From positions 2,170,001 to 2,234,000 of the forward strand of contig NZ_CP187926.1 in the NCBI RefSeq assembly GCF_049933045.1: DNA of 64,000 bases, in the 5' to 3' direction. Shown here in pieces: positions 35,751 through 44,694 of the stretch; position 1 is the first letter of the stretch, and the number at the start of each line of letters is the position of its first letter. This DNA is from Pseudocolwellia sp049933045 (GTDB taxonomy: Bacteria > Pseudomonadota > Gammaproteobacteria > Enterobacterales > Alteromonadaceae). Position numbers and translations under genes: made by a program. The notes under the pieces were generated by a model that searched no databases, was not told the origin of the DNA, and saw nothing but the letters and a program-made list of their open reading frames with translations.

Positions 35751-35771
35751 AATAAATTAATCCGTTTGGTA
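35751..35771 (-). repeat. Right terminal inverted repeat of MITE-like element
   Basis: Ends TTAATCCGTTTGGTA on the plus strand, the inverted copy of the left end; TTA follows at once. Confidence 0.85.
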
Positions 35772-35844
35772 TTATTATGTCGAGATTTGATTAAACAACA
35801 TTTATTAAAACGTTATTATAGTCATGCGCTTTATACTCAGTCAT

Positions 35845-35873
35845 AAAAAAGGCAACCTCTGCAAGTTGCCTTT
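35845..35873 (-). terminator. truB terminator
   Basis: AAAGGCAAC and GTTGCCTTT pair around an 8-nt loop; on the minus strand a T6 run follows. It ends the rimP-truB operon and keeps it from running into rpsO. Confidence 0.88.
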
Positions 35874-35910
35874 ATCATTTCGTCACGCTGTGTTTTTCAA
35901 AGTACATACT

Positions 35911-36855
35911 TTATTGAGCAACAACAATACGCTTAGGTGCTATTCGGCCTTCATCATCAATGAAACCCACACCAATAAACTCGCCTTCATCTATGTTCTC
36001 ACCAATGAAAACTTGAACCATACCGTCTTCAGGTGCATTAGACACTTGTACAGGATTACCATGTCTTAAGTAGTGAGCTGACATATCATCAACAAATACT
36101 GGAGGTATTCCATCACAAGCTGTTGTCATAGGTAATAATAATGGATCTAATAAAGTAGAAGGTGAAACTTCGTCAGCTTCAGCTTTTTCTAACAGAGTTT
36201 CTAGCTCTGCCATAGTGACCATTCTTTCATTAGGGTAATTACCAACAGCGGTTCTTCTAAGGTTTGCTACATGAGCACCACAACCTAACAATTCACCTAA
36301 GTCATCAACTATCGTTCTAATATAAGTCCCTTTTGATACATGAATAGATAAATCGACTTCATCTTCTTCAAATCTCAAAAGCTCTAAATTAAAAACAGTA
36401 ATGTCTCTCGACTCTCTAGGAACTTCAATCCCTTCACGAGCATATTTATATAAAGGTTGGCCTTGATATTTTAATGCTGAATACATTGATGGAATTTGTT
36501 GCGTTGTTCCTCTAAATGAATCAAGTGCTGTATTAAGTTCCTCAGCACTCACATTCACTTCTTTTTCAGAAACAATATCACCATCAGCATCGCTCGTTGT
36601 GGTTCTTACACCTAACTTAGCGGTAACAATATAAGTTTTATCTGTATCTAACAAAAACTGAGAAAATTTAGTACCTTCGCCTAAACATATAGGTAACATA
36701 CCTGTCGCTAAAGGATCTAAAGCGCCTGTATGCCCTGCTTTTTGAGCAAAGTAAATATGTTTAACTCGTTGTAATGCATTGTTAGATGACATTTCATAAG
36801 GCTTATCCAGCAACAACACGCCGTTGATTGCTCTACCTTTTCTTTTCTTGGCCAT
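35911..36855 (-). CDS. truB: tRNA pseudouridine-55 synthase
   Basis: A 314-aa enzyme making the T-loop pseudouridine 55. KRKGRAINGVLLLDKPYEMS begins the catalytic domain. The nucleophile aspartate is in KAGHTGALDPLATGMLPICL (about 36-55). Also conserved are KTYIVTAKLGVRTTTSDADG and HVSKGTYIRTIVDDLGELLG near 175-195. The C-terminal part after 250 is the PUA-like domain. Last gene of the operon rimP-nusA-infB-rbfA-truB, followed by a terminator. rpsO, usually next, is separated by about 700 bp with the MITE-like element. Confidence 0.98.
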   Translation of the reverse strand: MAKKRKGRAINGVLLLDKPYEMSSNNALQRVKHIYFAQKAGHTGALDPLATGMLPICLGEGTKFSQFLLDTDKTYIVTAKLGVRTTTSDADGDIVSEKEVNVSAEELNTALDSFRGTTQQIPSMYSALKYQGQPLYKYAREGIEVPRESRDITVFNLELLRFEEDEVDLSIHVSKGTYIRTIVDDLGELLGCGAHVANLRRTAVGNYPNERMVTMAELETLLEKAEADEVSPSTLLDPLLLPMTTACDGIPPVFVDDMSAHYLRHGNPVQVSNAPEDGMVQVFIGENIDEGEFIGVGFIDDEGRIAPKRIVVAQ

Positions 36856-36883
36856 TAAATCTTTACCTTAAAAAATGGTAGCT

Positions 36884-37297
36884 TTACTCTTTATCATCTT
36901 CAACATCAGTTGATTCAACTGATTCATCATCCATTAAGTGTTTATCACTTGCTACAGCTTGATCAACAAGTGAACTCATGCGAACACCTTCAGCCATAGA
37001 TTGATCATAAACAAAACGTAGATGAGGCATAATACGAGCTCTCAGTTTTTTTGCTAATAATGAGCGAACAAAACCTGCTGCATCATTTAGCACTTCAACT
37101 GAGCTTTTAATTTCTGACTCTTCATTAGTAAAAAATGTAACGAAGATTTTTGCGTAAGCTAAATCTCTCGTAACTTCTACTGCTGAAACCGTAGTCATAC
37201 TTAAACGAGGATCTTTAACTTCTCTCATTAGTATTGTTGCGATTTCTTTTTGAATTTCTTGTCCGACTCTATCGGTACGAGCAAATTCTCTTGCCAT
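36884..37297 (-). CDS. rbfA: 30S ribosome-binding factor A
   Basis: A 137-aa KH-fold protein for 16S rRNA 5' end maturation and cold adaptation. REFARTDRVGQEIQKEIATI at the start, VKDPRLSMTTVSAVEVTRDL and AKKLRARIMPHLRFVYDQSM are typical. The acidic C-terminal tail (SVESTDVEDDKE) varies between species. Sits between infB and truB, with a possible hairpin upstream. Confidence 0.97.
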   Translation of the reverse strand: MAREFARTDRVGQEIQKEIATILMREVKDPRLSMTTVSAVEVTRDLAYAKIFVTFFTNEESEIKSSVEVLNDAAGFVRSLLAKKLRARIMPHLRFVYDQSMAEGVRMSSLVDQAVASDKHLMDDESVESTDVEDDKE

Positions 37298-37357
37298 GTT
37301 AATTACCTATTATTTCAAACAATAAATGAATTATTTACCGTTCTTTAAAAACATAAA

Positions 37358-37380
37358 AGGGCTAATATAAAATTAGCCCT
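37358..37380 (-). terminator. Hairpin between infB and rbfA
   Basis: AGGGCTAAT and ATTAGCCCT pair around a 5-nt loop; on the minus strand TTTTATGTTTTT follows. It may cause partial termination or mark an mRNA processing point inside the operon. Confidence 0.65.
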
Positions 37381-37404
37381 AATTTCATGTGATGTATTAT
37401 TTAA

Positions 37405-40080
37405 TTAAAGTGTACGTTGAACTTCAACAGTTTCAAATACTTCAATTTGGTCACCAACACGTACGTCATTGTAGTTCTTAACACCGATACCACACTCAGT
37501 ACCGTTACGAACTTCTTGTACGTCGTCTTTAAAGCGACGAAGCGATTCTAATTCACCTTCGTATATAACAATGTTTTCACGAAGTACACGAATTGGAGCA
37601 GAACGCTTAATAATACCTTCAGTTACCATACAACCAGCAATTGCGCCGATTTTAGGTGATTTAAATACGTCACGTACTTGAGCAAGACCAATGATTTCTT
37701 GTTTGAACTCAGGCGCAAGCATACCGCTCATCGCTTGTTTCACTTCATCGATTAATGCATAGATAACGCTGTAGTAACGTAAATCAATCTTCTCAGATTC
37801 AATCACTTTACGAGCAGCAGCATCAGCACGAACGTTAAAACCAACAACAATAGCATTTGAAGCAGCAGCAAGTGTTGCATCTGTTTCAGTAATTCCACCA
37901 ACACCTGAACCAATAATCTTAACTTTAACTTCATCAGTTGAAAGCTTAGTTAATGAATCAGAAATTGCTTCAAGTGAACCTTGTACATCAGATTTCAATA
38001 CAACGTTAACTTCAGAAACATCACCTTCAGCCATGTTAGCAAACATGTTTTCAAGTTTAGATTTCTGTTGACGTGCTAATTTCACATCACGGAATTTACC
38101 TTGACGATATAAAGCAACTTCACGCGCTTTCTTCTCATCTTTAACAACTGTCGCTTCATCACCAGATTGTGGAACACCACTTAATCCTAAGATTTCTACT
38201 GGAATTGAAGGGCCTGCAGATTGAATGGTTTTACCATTTTCATCACGCATTGCTCTAACACGACCGTATTCTAAACCACATAATACGATATCGCCTTGGT
38301 TCAAAGTACCTTCTTGAACTAGAACAGTAGCTACTGGACCACGACCTTTATCAAGTTTAGATTCAACAACAACACCATGAGCCATTTTGTCTACTACAGC
38401 AGTAAGTTCAAGAACTTCTGATTGTAGTAAAATAGCGTCAAGTAGTTCATCAATACCTAAACCAGTTTTAGCTGACACGTGACAGAATTGAACTTCTCCG
38501 CCCCACTCTTCAGAAAGTACATCGTGTTGTGATAATTCACTCTTAACACGATCTGGATCTGCACCTTCTTTATCCATTTTGTTTACAGCAATGATAATTG
38601 GAGCATCAGATGCTTTAGCATGCTGAATAGCTTCAACAGTTTGTGGCATAACACCATCATCTGCTGCAACAACAATAATTACGATATCTGTAGCTTTAGC
38701 ACCACGAGAACGCATTGCGGTAAACGCCGCATGACCTGGAGTATCTAGGAATGTGATCATTCCATGTCCAGTTTCTACGTGATATGCACCGATATGCTGT
38801 GTAATACCACCAGCTTCACCGTCAGCAACTTTAGCTTCACGAATGTGATCAAGTAATGAAGTTTTACCGTGATCTACGTGACCCATGATAGTAACTACAG
38901 GAGCACGAGTGATCTCAACGCCAGTATGCGCTCGATCAGAAAGTACTGCTTCTTCAAGAGCATTTTCTTTCACAAGTACAACTTCACGACCCATTTCTTC
39001 AGCTACAAGCGCAGCAGTTTCTTGGTCGATAACTTGGTTAATGGTTGCCATAGCACCCATTTTAAACATCGCTTTAACAACTTCAGCGCCTTTAATAGAC
39101 ATTTTGTTTGCTAATTCAGCTACAGAAATAGTTTCGCCAATGCGAACTTCTTGTAACTTAGTTTCAGCTGGTTTAGTAAAACCATGCTTCAAGCTTTGAG
39201 GAGAAGATAAAGATTGTTTTCTGCCACCACGTGAATTACGTGAATTACGATCTTGTGGACCAGATTTTTTCTTACGACGACGGCGTCCGCCTTCATCAGC
39301 TGTATCACTTTTATCTTCAGCTTCTTGCGCGTATTTTGAAGAAGTTAAATGTACAACTTCTTTTTCTTTAGCTTTACGCTCAGCTTCTTCAACTTTCCAA
39401 CGTGCTTCATTTTCTTCAGCAAGTTTTTTAGCCGCTTCTGCTGCTGCTTTAGCTTCTTCTTCCGCTTTTGCTTTAGCTTCAGCTTCTTGAACAAGGCGAA
39501 GTTTTTTAGCTTCGTCACTTTCAGCTGCTTTAACTGGTGCTTTTACGTCTTCATTTGTTTTTGCTTTAGCAACGGCTGCTGCTTTAGCTTTTGCATCAGA
39601 CTCTTCTTTTGCTTTTGCTTTAGCTTCACGCTCAACTTCTAATTTAGCTACTGCAACTGCTCTAGCATTTTCAGCTTCTTTAGCGTCCGCAACTTCTTTT
39701 GCTTTAGCGCTTTCTTCAGCTTTAATACGAGCTTCTTCTGCAACTTTAGCTTCTTCTTCAGCAATTTGTTGTTCTTCAACTTCACTACGTTTAACGTAAG
39801 TGCGTTTTTTACGAACTTCAACATTTACTGATTTAGCTTTACTGCCATGACCAAGTACTAAAGTAGACTTAGTTTTGCGGTTAAGCGTCATTTTGCTCGG
39901 TTGAGCAGAAGAGTCATCGCCATGTTGTTTTTTCAAATGATCTAATAAAGCTTCTTTTTCTTCTTGCGAAACAGAGTCGGTTACCGATTTTTGAACGCCT
40001 GAGTCAGCTAACTGACTAACTAAGCGCTCCACCGGTGTACCGATTTCTTTGGCAAGTTCTTGTACTGTTACATCTGCCAT
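37405..40080 (-). CDS. infB: Translation initiation factor IF-2
   Basis: An 891-aa GTPase that recruits initiator tRNA. The N-terminal IF2 domain starts MADVTVQELAKEIGTPVERL. Residues about 95-260 are a low-complexity Ala/Lys/Glu helical linker. The second N-domain (about 310-380) includes VAELANKMSIKGAEVVKAMF. The G domain has GHVDHGKTSLLD (G1, about 400), DTPGHAAF (G3) and NKMDKEGADPD (G4). C-terminal domains end at GVKNYNDVRVGDQIEVFE. Second long gene of the nusA operon, 21 bp after nusA. Confidence 0.98.
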   Translation of the reverse strand: MADVTVQELAKEIGTPVERLVSQLADSGVQKSVTDSVSQEEKEALLDHLKKQHGDDSSAQPSKMTLNRKTKSTLVLGHGSKAKSVNVEVRKKRTYVKRSEVEEQQIAEEEAKVAEEARIKAEESAKAKEVADAKEAENARAVAVAKLEVEREAKAKAKEESDAKAKAAAVAKAKTNEDVKAPVKAAESDEAKKLRLVQEAEAKAKAEEEAKAAAEAAKKLAEENEARWKVEEAERKAKEKEVVHLTSSKYAQEAEDKSDTADEGGRRRRKKKSGPQDRNSRNSRGGRKQSLSSPQSLKHGFTKPAETKLQEVRIGETISVAELANKMSIKGAEVVKAMFKMGAMATINQVIDQETAALVAEEMGREVVLVKENALEEAVLSDRAHTGVEITRAPVVTIMGHVDHGKTSLLDHIREAKVADGEAGGITQHIGAYHVETGHGMITFLDTPGHAAFTAMRSRGAKATDIVIIVVAADDGVMPQTVEAIQHAKASDAPIIIAVNKMDKEGADPDRVKSELSQHDVLSEEWGGEVQFCHVSAKTGLGIDELLDAILLQSEVLELTAVVDKMAHGVVVESKLDKGRGPVATVLVQEGTLNQGDIVLCGLEYGRVRAMRDENGKTIQSAGPSIPVEILGLSGVPQSGDEATVVKDEKKAREVALYRQGKFRDVKLARQQKSKLENMFANMAEGDVSEVNVVLKSDVQGSLEAISDSLTKLSTDEVKVKIIGSGVGGITETDATLAAASNAIVVGFNVRADAAARKVIESEKIDLRYYSVIYALIDEVKQAMSGMLAPEFKQEIIGLAQVRDVFKSPKIGAIAGCMVTEGIIKRSAPIRVLRENIVIYEGELESLRRFKDDVQEVRNGTECGIGVKNYNDVRVGDQIEVFETVEVQRTL

Positions 40081-40101
40081 CTATAATTTTCTCCCGGTGG
40101 G

Positions 40102-41598
40102 TTATTCTTCGTTAAACCAACAAATATTACGAGCGGCCATAATTAGCTCACCTGCTTTGGTTTCATCTAATTCTTCAATATCTGATATTTCATCAACACC
40201 TTGTTCAGCAAGGTCTTCTAAGGTAATTACACCACGACTTGCTAATACAAATGCTAAATGACGCTCTAAACCATCAAGGTTAAGTAAGTCTTCAGCTGGC
40301 TCTGCACCTTCAAGTGTTTCTTCACTTGCTAGGGCTTGAGTTGTTAATGCTTCTTTAGCACGTGCACGAAGTTCTTCAACGATATCTTCGTCCATGCCAT
40401 CAATCTCTAACATTTCAGATGCTGGAACATATGCAATTTCTTCAAGTGAAGTAAAACCTTCTTCACATAATAAAGTTGCAAAATCTTCATCAAGGTCAAG
40501 TTTCTCAACAAATAAAGATAATACTTTATCGTTTTCTGCTTGATGCTTCTCGTTCATTGCAGCAACAGTCATTACGTTAAGTTCCCAACCCGTAAGTTGG
40601 CTTGCTAAACGTACATTCTGACCACTTCTACCAATAGCCATTGCTAAGTTGTCTTCTTCAACCGCAATATCCATTGTGTTTTTATCTTCATCAACAATAA
40701 TTGATGCAACTTCTGCTGGAGCCATTGCATTAATTACGTATTGTGCTGGATTATCGTCATATAAAACGATATCAACACGTTCGCCGCCTAGTTCACTAGA
40801 AACAGCTTGTACACGTGAACCACGCATACCAACACACGCACCTACAGGGTCGATACGTTTGTCGTTACTTTTAACTGAAATTTTTGCACGTGAACCTGGA
40901 TCGCGAGCTGCACCTTTAATTTCAAGCATCTCTTCGCCAATTTCTGGCACTTCAACTCTGAAAAGCTCAATAAGCATTTCAGGTTTAGTTCTGCTTACAA
41001 ATAATTGCGCGCCACGAGCTTCTGGTTTAATTTCATATAATAAACCACGAATACGATCGCCTGGACGGAAAGTTTCGCGTGGTAACATGTCATCACGATA
41101 TACAATCGCTTCAGCATTATTACCTAAATCTAAAATTACACTATCACGGCTAGCTTTTTTCACTACACCTGTAATAATCTCGCCAACGTGTTCTTGATAT
41201 GCATCAACAATTAAACCACGTTCAGCTTCACGAATTTTTTGAACAATAACTTGTTTAGCTGTTTGTGTAGTTACACGGTCAAATTTAACTGACTCAATTT
41301 GCTCTTCTACAAAATCGCCTACTTGTATTTCTGGCTCATCGTATTGAGCCGCTGCAAGTGTCATTTCTGCGTATGGGTTTTCCATTAGCTCATCACTTGG
41401 AGCAATAACTAACCAACGACGGAAAGTATCAAACTCGCCAGTTACGCGATCGATACTTACGCGAACAATAATGTCGCCTTCATACTTTTTCTTTGTGGCT
41501 GTTTCTAAAGCGGTTTCCATTGCTTCAAAAATACTTTCACGAGGTAATGCTTTTTCATTTGAAACAGCATCTACAACTAGTAATATTTCCTTACTCAT
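40102..41598 (-). CDS. nusA: Transcription termination/antitermination protein NusA
   Basis: A 498-aa RNA polymerase-binding factor. The N-terminal domain begins EILLVVDAVSNEKALPRESI. S1 domain near 135-200 (GEIITGVVKKASRDSVILDL). Two KH domains follow (DPVGACVGMRGSRVQAVSSE, then DNLAMAIGRSGQNVRLASQL). Two C-terminal acidic helix-hairpin-helix repeats come after 350 (FATLLCEEGFTSLEEIAYVP and LAFVLASRGVITLEDLAEQG), typical of gammaproteobacteria. Follows rimP by 42 bp. Confidence 0.98.
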   Translation of the reverse strand: MSKEILLVVDAVSNEKALPRESIFEAMETALETATKKKYEGDIIVRVSIDRVTGEFDTFRRWLVIAPSDELMENPYAEMTLAAAQYDEPEIQVGDFVEEQIESVKFDRVTTQTAKQVIVQKIREAERGLIVDAYQEHVGEIITGVVKKASRDSVILDLGNNAEAIVYRDDMLPRETFRPGDRIRGLLYEIKPEARGAQLFVSRTKPEMLIELFRVEVPEIGEEMLEIKGAARDPGSRAKISVKSNDKRIDPVGACVGMRGSRVQAVSSELGGERVDIVLYDDNPAQYVINAMAPAEVASIIVDEDKNTMDIAVEEDNLAMAIGRSGQNVRLASQLTGWELNVMTVAAMNEKHQAENDKVLSLFVEKLDLDEDFATLLCEEGFTSLEEIAYVPASEMLEIDGMDEDIVEELRARAKEALTTQALASEETLEGAEPAEDLLNLDGLERHLAFVLASRGVITLEDLAEQGVDEISDIEELDETKAGELIMAARNICWFNEE

Positions 41599-41640
41599 GC
41601 TACTTAGCCTTAATTATTTAAAATAAATCTAAAATTATCA

Positions 41641-42096
41641 TTAAAATTTAGGAACAAGATTTGCTTTATCAATGTTACTAAAAACAAGTTCATAGTCCTG
41701 ACCGTCAACTACCACTATTAATATTTCGTTATCGATAGTCTCAAGTGTTCCTTTAAACTTACGTCTGCCATTTAATGGCATAGATAATTTAACCGTAATC
41801 GTTTCACCTATTACTGCTTGAAAATGTTCTAAATCAAACAAAGGTCTATCTAAACCTGGTGAAGAAACTTCTAAGTTGTATTCTGGACCGATTGGATCTT
41901 CAACATCTAATATTGCACCAACTTGACGGCTAACTTCTGCGCAATCATCAACGTTTATGCCATTTTCATGATCTATAAATAAACGTAATACTGAATTATT
42001 ACCCGCGCTTATATACTCAACACCGAGTAACTTTTTACCTACACCTTCAACAGCAGGTCTTAACATTGCAGTTAATTTTTGCTCAAACTTAGCCAA
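41641..42096 (-). CDS. rimP: Ribosome maturation factor RimP
   Basis: A 151-aa 30S assembly factor. LTAMLRPAVEGVGKKLLGVE, VLRLFIDHENGINVDDCAEV and EYNLEVSSPGLDRPLFDLEH are family landmarks. A GGAG ribosome site is present. First gene of the rimP-nusA-infB-rbfA-truB operon. Two terminator-like hairpins lie directly upstream on the same strand, the nearer ending only 17 bp from the start codon. Confidence 0.97.
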   Translation of the reverse strand: MAKFEQKLTAMLRPAVEGVGKKLLGVEYISAGNNSVLRLFIDHENGINVDDCAEVSRQVGAILDVEDPIGPEYNLEVSSPGLDRPLFDLEHFQAVIGETITVKLSMPLNGRRKFKGTLETIDNEILIVVVDGQDYELVFSNIDKANLVPKF

Positions 42097-42113
42097 TCAT
42101 TTTCTCCAGAAAC

Positions 42114-42133
42114 AAAAAAAGGGCATGAAGCCC
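42114..42133 (-). terminator. Terminator-like hairpin directly upstream of rimP
   Basis: On the minus strand GGGC-TTCAT-GCCC is followed by T7 and then, within about 10 nt, the rimP ribosome site. It may attenuate the nusA operon or end an upstream transcript. Confidence 0.7.
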
Positions 42134-42187
42134 ATTATTAAAAACATTTATCTGTATGTAGATGAAATTTAACAAACATTCACACAC

Positions 42188-42209
42188 AAAAAAGCCCCTA
42201 ACGAGGGGC
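42188..42209 (-). terminator. Second terminator-like hairpin in rimP leader
   Basis: On the minus strand GCCCC-TCGTTA-GGGGC is followed by T6, about 55 bp further upstream than the first hairpin. No gene is seen before it on that strand. Confidence 0.75.
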
Positions 42210-42559
42210 CCAAATTCACTAACCCTCTGTATTGGTGCGTAATAAATTACAGCACCTAAGTATAACAATTAATATTTAACGAATAGGATTCAGTGAATAT
42301 TTAGTGACAACTGCTATACTAAAGCTGTGATGAATTATATATTTCCTAATGTCTAAGCGCAAGAGCTTTACCTTAGTAGTTTAAAAAAAGATGGTTTAAT
42401 TGTGCGCTTATTTTTTTAAGTAAACATTAATGAACAAAAAACACACATATATTATATATTTAAGCGTTTATGCTATTAGTATAATTTTTATCAATATGGT
42501 ATAAATGCAAATTGATAAACCATTAACTTTTGTTCTTTTTTAGGGCTAATAAACTAACT
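42210..42559. other. Non-coding gap between rimP leader and GGDEF-EAL gene
   Basis: About 350 AT-rich bases holding presumed promoters for both directions. I looked for the tRNA-Leu and tRNA-Met genes that often precede rimP in gammaproteobacteria and saw no cloverleaf or CCA end here. Confidence 0.55.
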
Positions 42560-44458
42560 ATGTACTCATTTTCTGAATCATTGCTACGGAACTGCATATT
42601 AGGCATCGTTTTTTCGTTAATAATTGCTCTTTTTTCGATATTTACTACCTCTAAATATCTAGAAGAAAAACAAGATAAACATGCTACTGTGATTACTGCT
42701 AACTACACCGAGGCCTTTAAGGATAAACCAAGTGTAGAGTCGATAGAATCTAACCATAAAATATTTATTGATAGTTTACGTGCTAATCATAAATATGCGC
42801 TTCTTAAAGTTACTTACAACAAAACAGAAAATATTTATAACTCATCTAATCCTATAAATGGTTTTGTTTTGCCTTTTACTGTACCTAAAGTTCAACAGGT
42901 TACATTAGATAATAATTTAACGGTTGTTTATCAACTAAATGTTGAAGATGAATCGAACTTTCTCTTACAGATATTACTTTTAATTTTAGGCTTAACTTTT
43001 GTCTTTATATTAATAGGTAGCATTTTAAGTTCACATAATTACAAAACAGTATTAACTAAACTATGTAATGAATTGAAAAATGCGATAGAAAAGAGCTTTG
43101 AAAATAATGAAGACTTAGATGTAAACATCAGCTCTGAATTTGATGAAGTTTATGATGAATTAAAAAAGCTGATTAATTTTCATAATGTAAACACTTCTGA
43201 ACTTGAAGAAAAAGCTTATTTAGAACCAGTAACCAAATTAAAAAACCGCAGTCGTTTTGTTCAGTATTTTGAAAACCAAATCAATAAAGATCAATCTATC
43301 AAATTTGGTGCTTTAACAATTACTCGATGTTCAGAATTACAAACCATTAATCAAATACATGGTTACAATGCGGGTGATACTTACATTTGTGGTGTTGCTG
43401 ATATCATGAAAGCAGCAATAACGAAACACCAAGGTGCACAATTATTCAGACTTAACAGTTCTGATTTCGCCACTATCATTCCTAACTGCACAATGAAAAC
43501 AGCTGAAAGCTTTGCTCAACAGCTCACCGATAAGTTTAACTTATTTCAGCAAGCATCAGATCTAGATTCAGTAGCCTATACAGGCTTAGTGTCCTTCGCT
43601 AGAGACAAGCCTTTAGGTGAGTTATTAGCATTAGCTGATACAGGGATCAGTATTGCTCAAACACAGCAGAAAAATTCTTGGTATGCGCAAACTGATACAA
43701 ATATCCTACAAAATTCAAGTTCGAGCTACGGCAATCAAAACTGGCGTCAAGAAATTGATAACGTTATTGAAAACCAACGTATTACTTTACTTGTTCAAAA
43801 TATTAAACCGTCAAACAGAAATGCGAAGATATATGGTGAAGTACTCGCTCGCTTCTTAAACTCTAATGATGAAATGTTACCTACAGCTTCGTTTATAGCT
43901 ATGGCTGAGAAATTAGATAAAATTGTCGCTATCGATAAAATGATCATTGAAAAGGTCATGACAGAGATAACCAATAAAAACCTAAGAGACTCGTCTTATG
44001 GTATTAATATAAGTACACGTAGCATTCATGATGAACATTTCTTAATTTGGTTAGAAAGAAGATTATTAAGAGACTCAGCTATTGCGGCTAAACTTGTTTT
44101 TGAAATCACTGAATATGGTTTACAGCAAAATATAAAAACCAGTAAACGTTTCATCGACATGATACACAGAGCAGGTTCAAAAATAACCGTTGAACGCTTT
44201 GGTGTTGGTTTAACTTCATTTAAATTCTTTAAAGACTTAAAGCCTGACTTTATTAAGATGGACAGTACTTATACTCGTGATATAGATGAAGATAAGAACA
44301 ACCAATACTTCTTACGCTTAATGGTGGATTTGGCTCATAGATTAAGCATACTGGTATTAGCAGAAAGTGTTGAAGGGCAAGAAGAGAAGTTTGCTTTAGA
44401 AAAACTATTTATTGATGGTTGCCAAGGTTTTTACATAGGAAAACCATTACCTTTATAA
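42560..44458 (+). CDS. Membrane GGDEF-EAL protein with both active sites degenerate (LapD/CsrD type)
   Basis: A 632-aa protein from the ATG at 42560; an upstream in-frame TTG would add 10 residues. Topology: membrane helix (about 10-35), periplasmic domain of roughly 100 residues, second helix (about 137-160), coiled coil, GGDEF domain (about 220-375), EAL domain (390-632). The GGDEF signature is replaced (FRLNSSDFATIIP). The EAL motif reads GEVLARF, and the catalytic DDFG is ERFG, so neither synthesis nor hydrolysis of c-di-GMP is expected. FEITEYGL, FIKMD, AESVEGQ and GCQGFYIGKPLP survive and could still bind nucleotide. The layout fits a c-di-GMP receptor such as LapD, or an RNA-turnover factor like CsrD. 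Confidence 0.82.
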   Translation: MYSFSESLLRNCILGIVFSLIIALFSIFTTSKYLEEKQDKHATVITANYTEAFKDKPSVESIESNHKIFIDSLRANHKYALLKVTYNKTENIYNSSNPINGFVLPFTVPKVQQVTLDNNLTVVYQLNVEDESNFLLQILLLILGLTFVFILIGSILSSHNYKTVLTKLCNELKNAIEKSFENNEDLDVNISSEFDEVYDELKKLINFHNVNTSELEEKAYLEPVTKLKNRSRFVQYFENQINKDQSIKFGALTITRCSELQTINQIHGYNAGDTYICGVADIMKAAITKHQGAQLFRLNSSDFATIIPNCTMKTAESFAQQLTDKFNLFQQASDLDSVAYTGLVSFARDKPLGELLALADTGISIAQTQQKNSWYAQTDTNILQNSSSSYGNQNWRQEIDNVIENQRITLLVQNIKPSNRNAKIYGEVLARFLNSNDEMLPTASFIAMAEKLDKIVAIDKMIIEKVMTEITNKNLRDSSYGINISTRSIHDEHFLIWLERRLLRDSAIAAKLVFEITEYGLQQNIKTSKRFIDMIHRAGSKITVERFGVGLTSFKFFKDLKPDFIKMDSTYTRDIDEDKNNQYFLRLMVDLAHRLSILVLAESVEGQEEKFALEKLFIDGCQGFYIGKPLPL

Positions 44459-44694
44459 AATACTTTCAATTTACGTCATTAACATACTAAAACGGTGTTA
44501 ATGGCGTTTAAATATTAAAAACAATTCTCATTAATAATAAAGACCAACGCCCCTTAATCGCTCATCTAATCATCAATTAAATCAAATACTCTGAAAACTT
44601 TCCAAATTGTCGAATATCCCTACAAACCACAGGTTGTTTCTTTAGTGATAAAAACGGATAATATGCGCCATTAATATACTAATGTAATTCTTAA

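Larger units (their letters stand above)
35411..35771. mobile_element. MITE-like element with terminal inverted repeats and TTA target duplication
   Basis: A 361-bp non-coding element between truB and rpsO. The left end TACCAAACGGATTAACTTATT is matched by the inverted right end with one mismatch in 21 bp. TTA flanks both sides (35408-35410 and 35772-35774), as expected of a target-site duplication. Inside, nested inverted repeats are visible: GAATTTAAAGGCTTA near 35445 with TGAGCCTTTAAATTC near 35617, AGGTTCA/TGAACCT, CCTACAT-CC-ATGTAGG near 35498, GAGAAT/ATTCTC, GGTAAC/GTTACC, and CCCG/CGGG. No transposase is encoded, so movement would need a partner in trans. Confidence 0.8.

Noticed and set aside
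40649..41197. Long open frame (182 codons) on the plus strand opposite nusA
   Set aside because: It is an antisense shadow of the highly conserved nusA frame, Ser/Ile/Pro-rich, without a ribosome site.
42210..42530. Possible tRNA-Leu or tRNA-Met genes ahead of rimP
   Set aside because: They are expected from gene order in other gammaproteobacteria, but no acceptor stem, T-loop or anticodon arm could be found.
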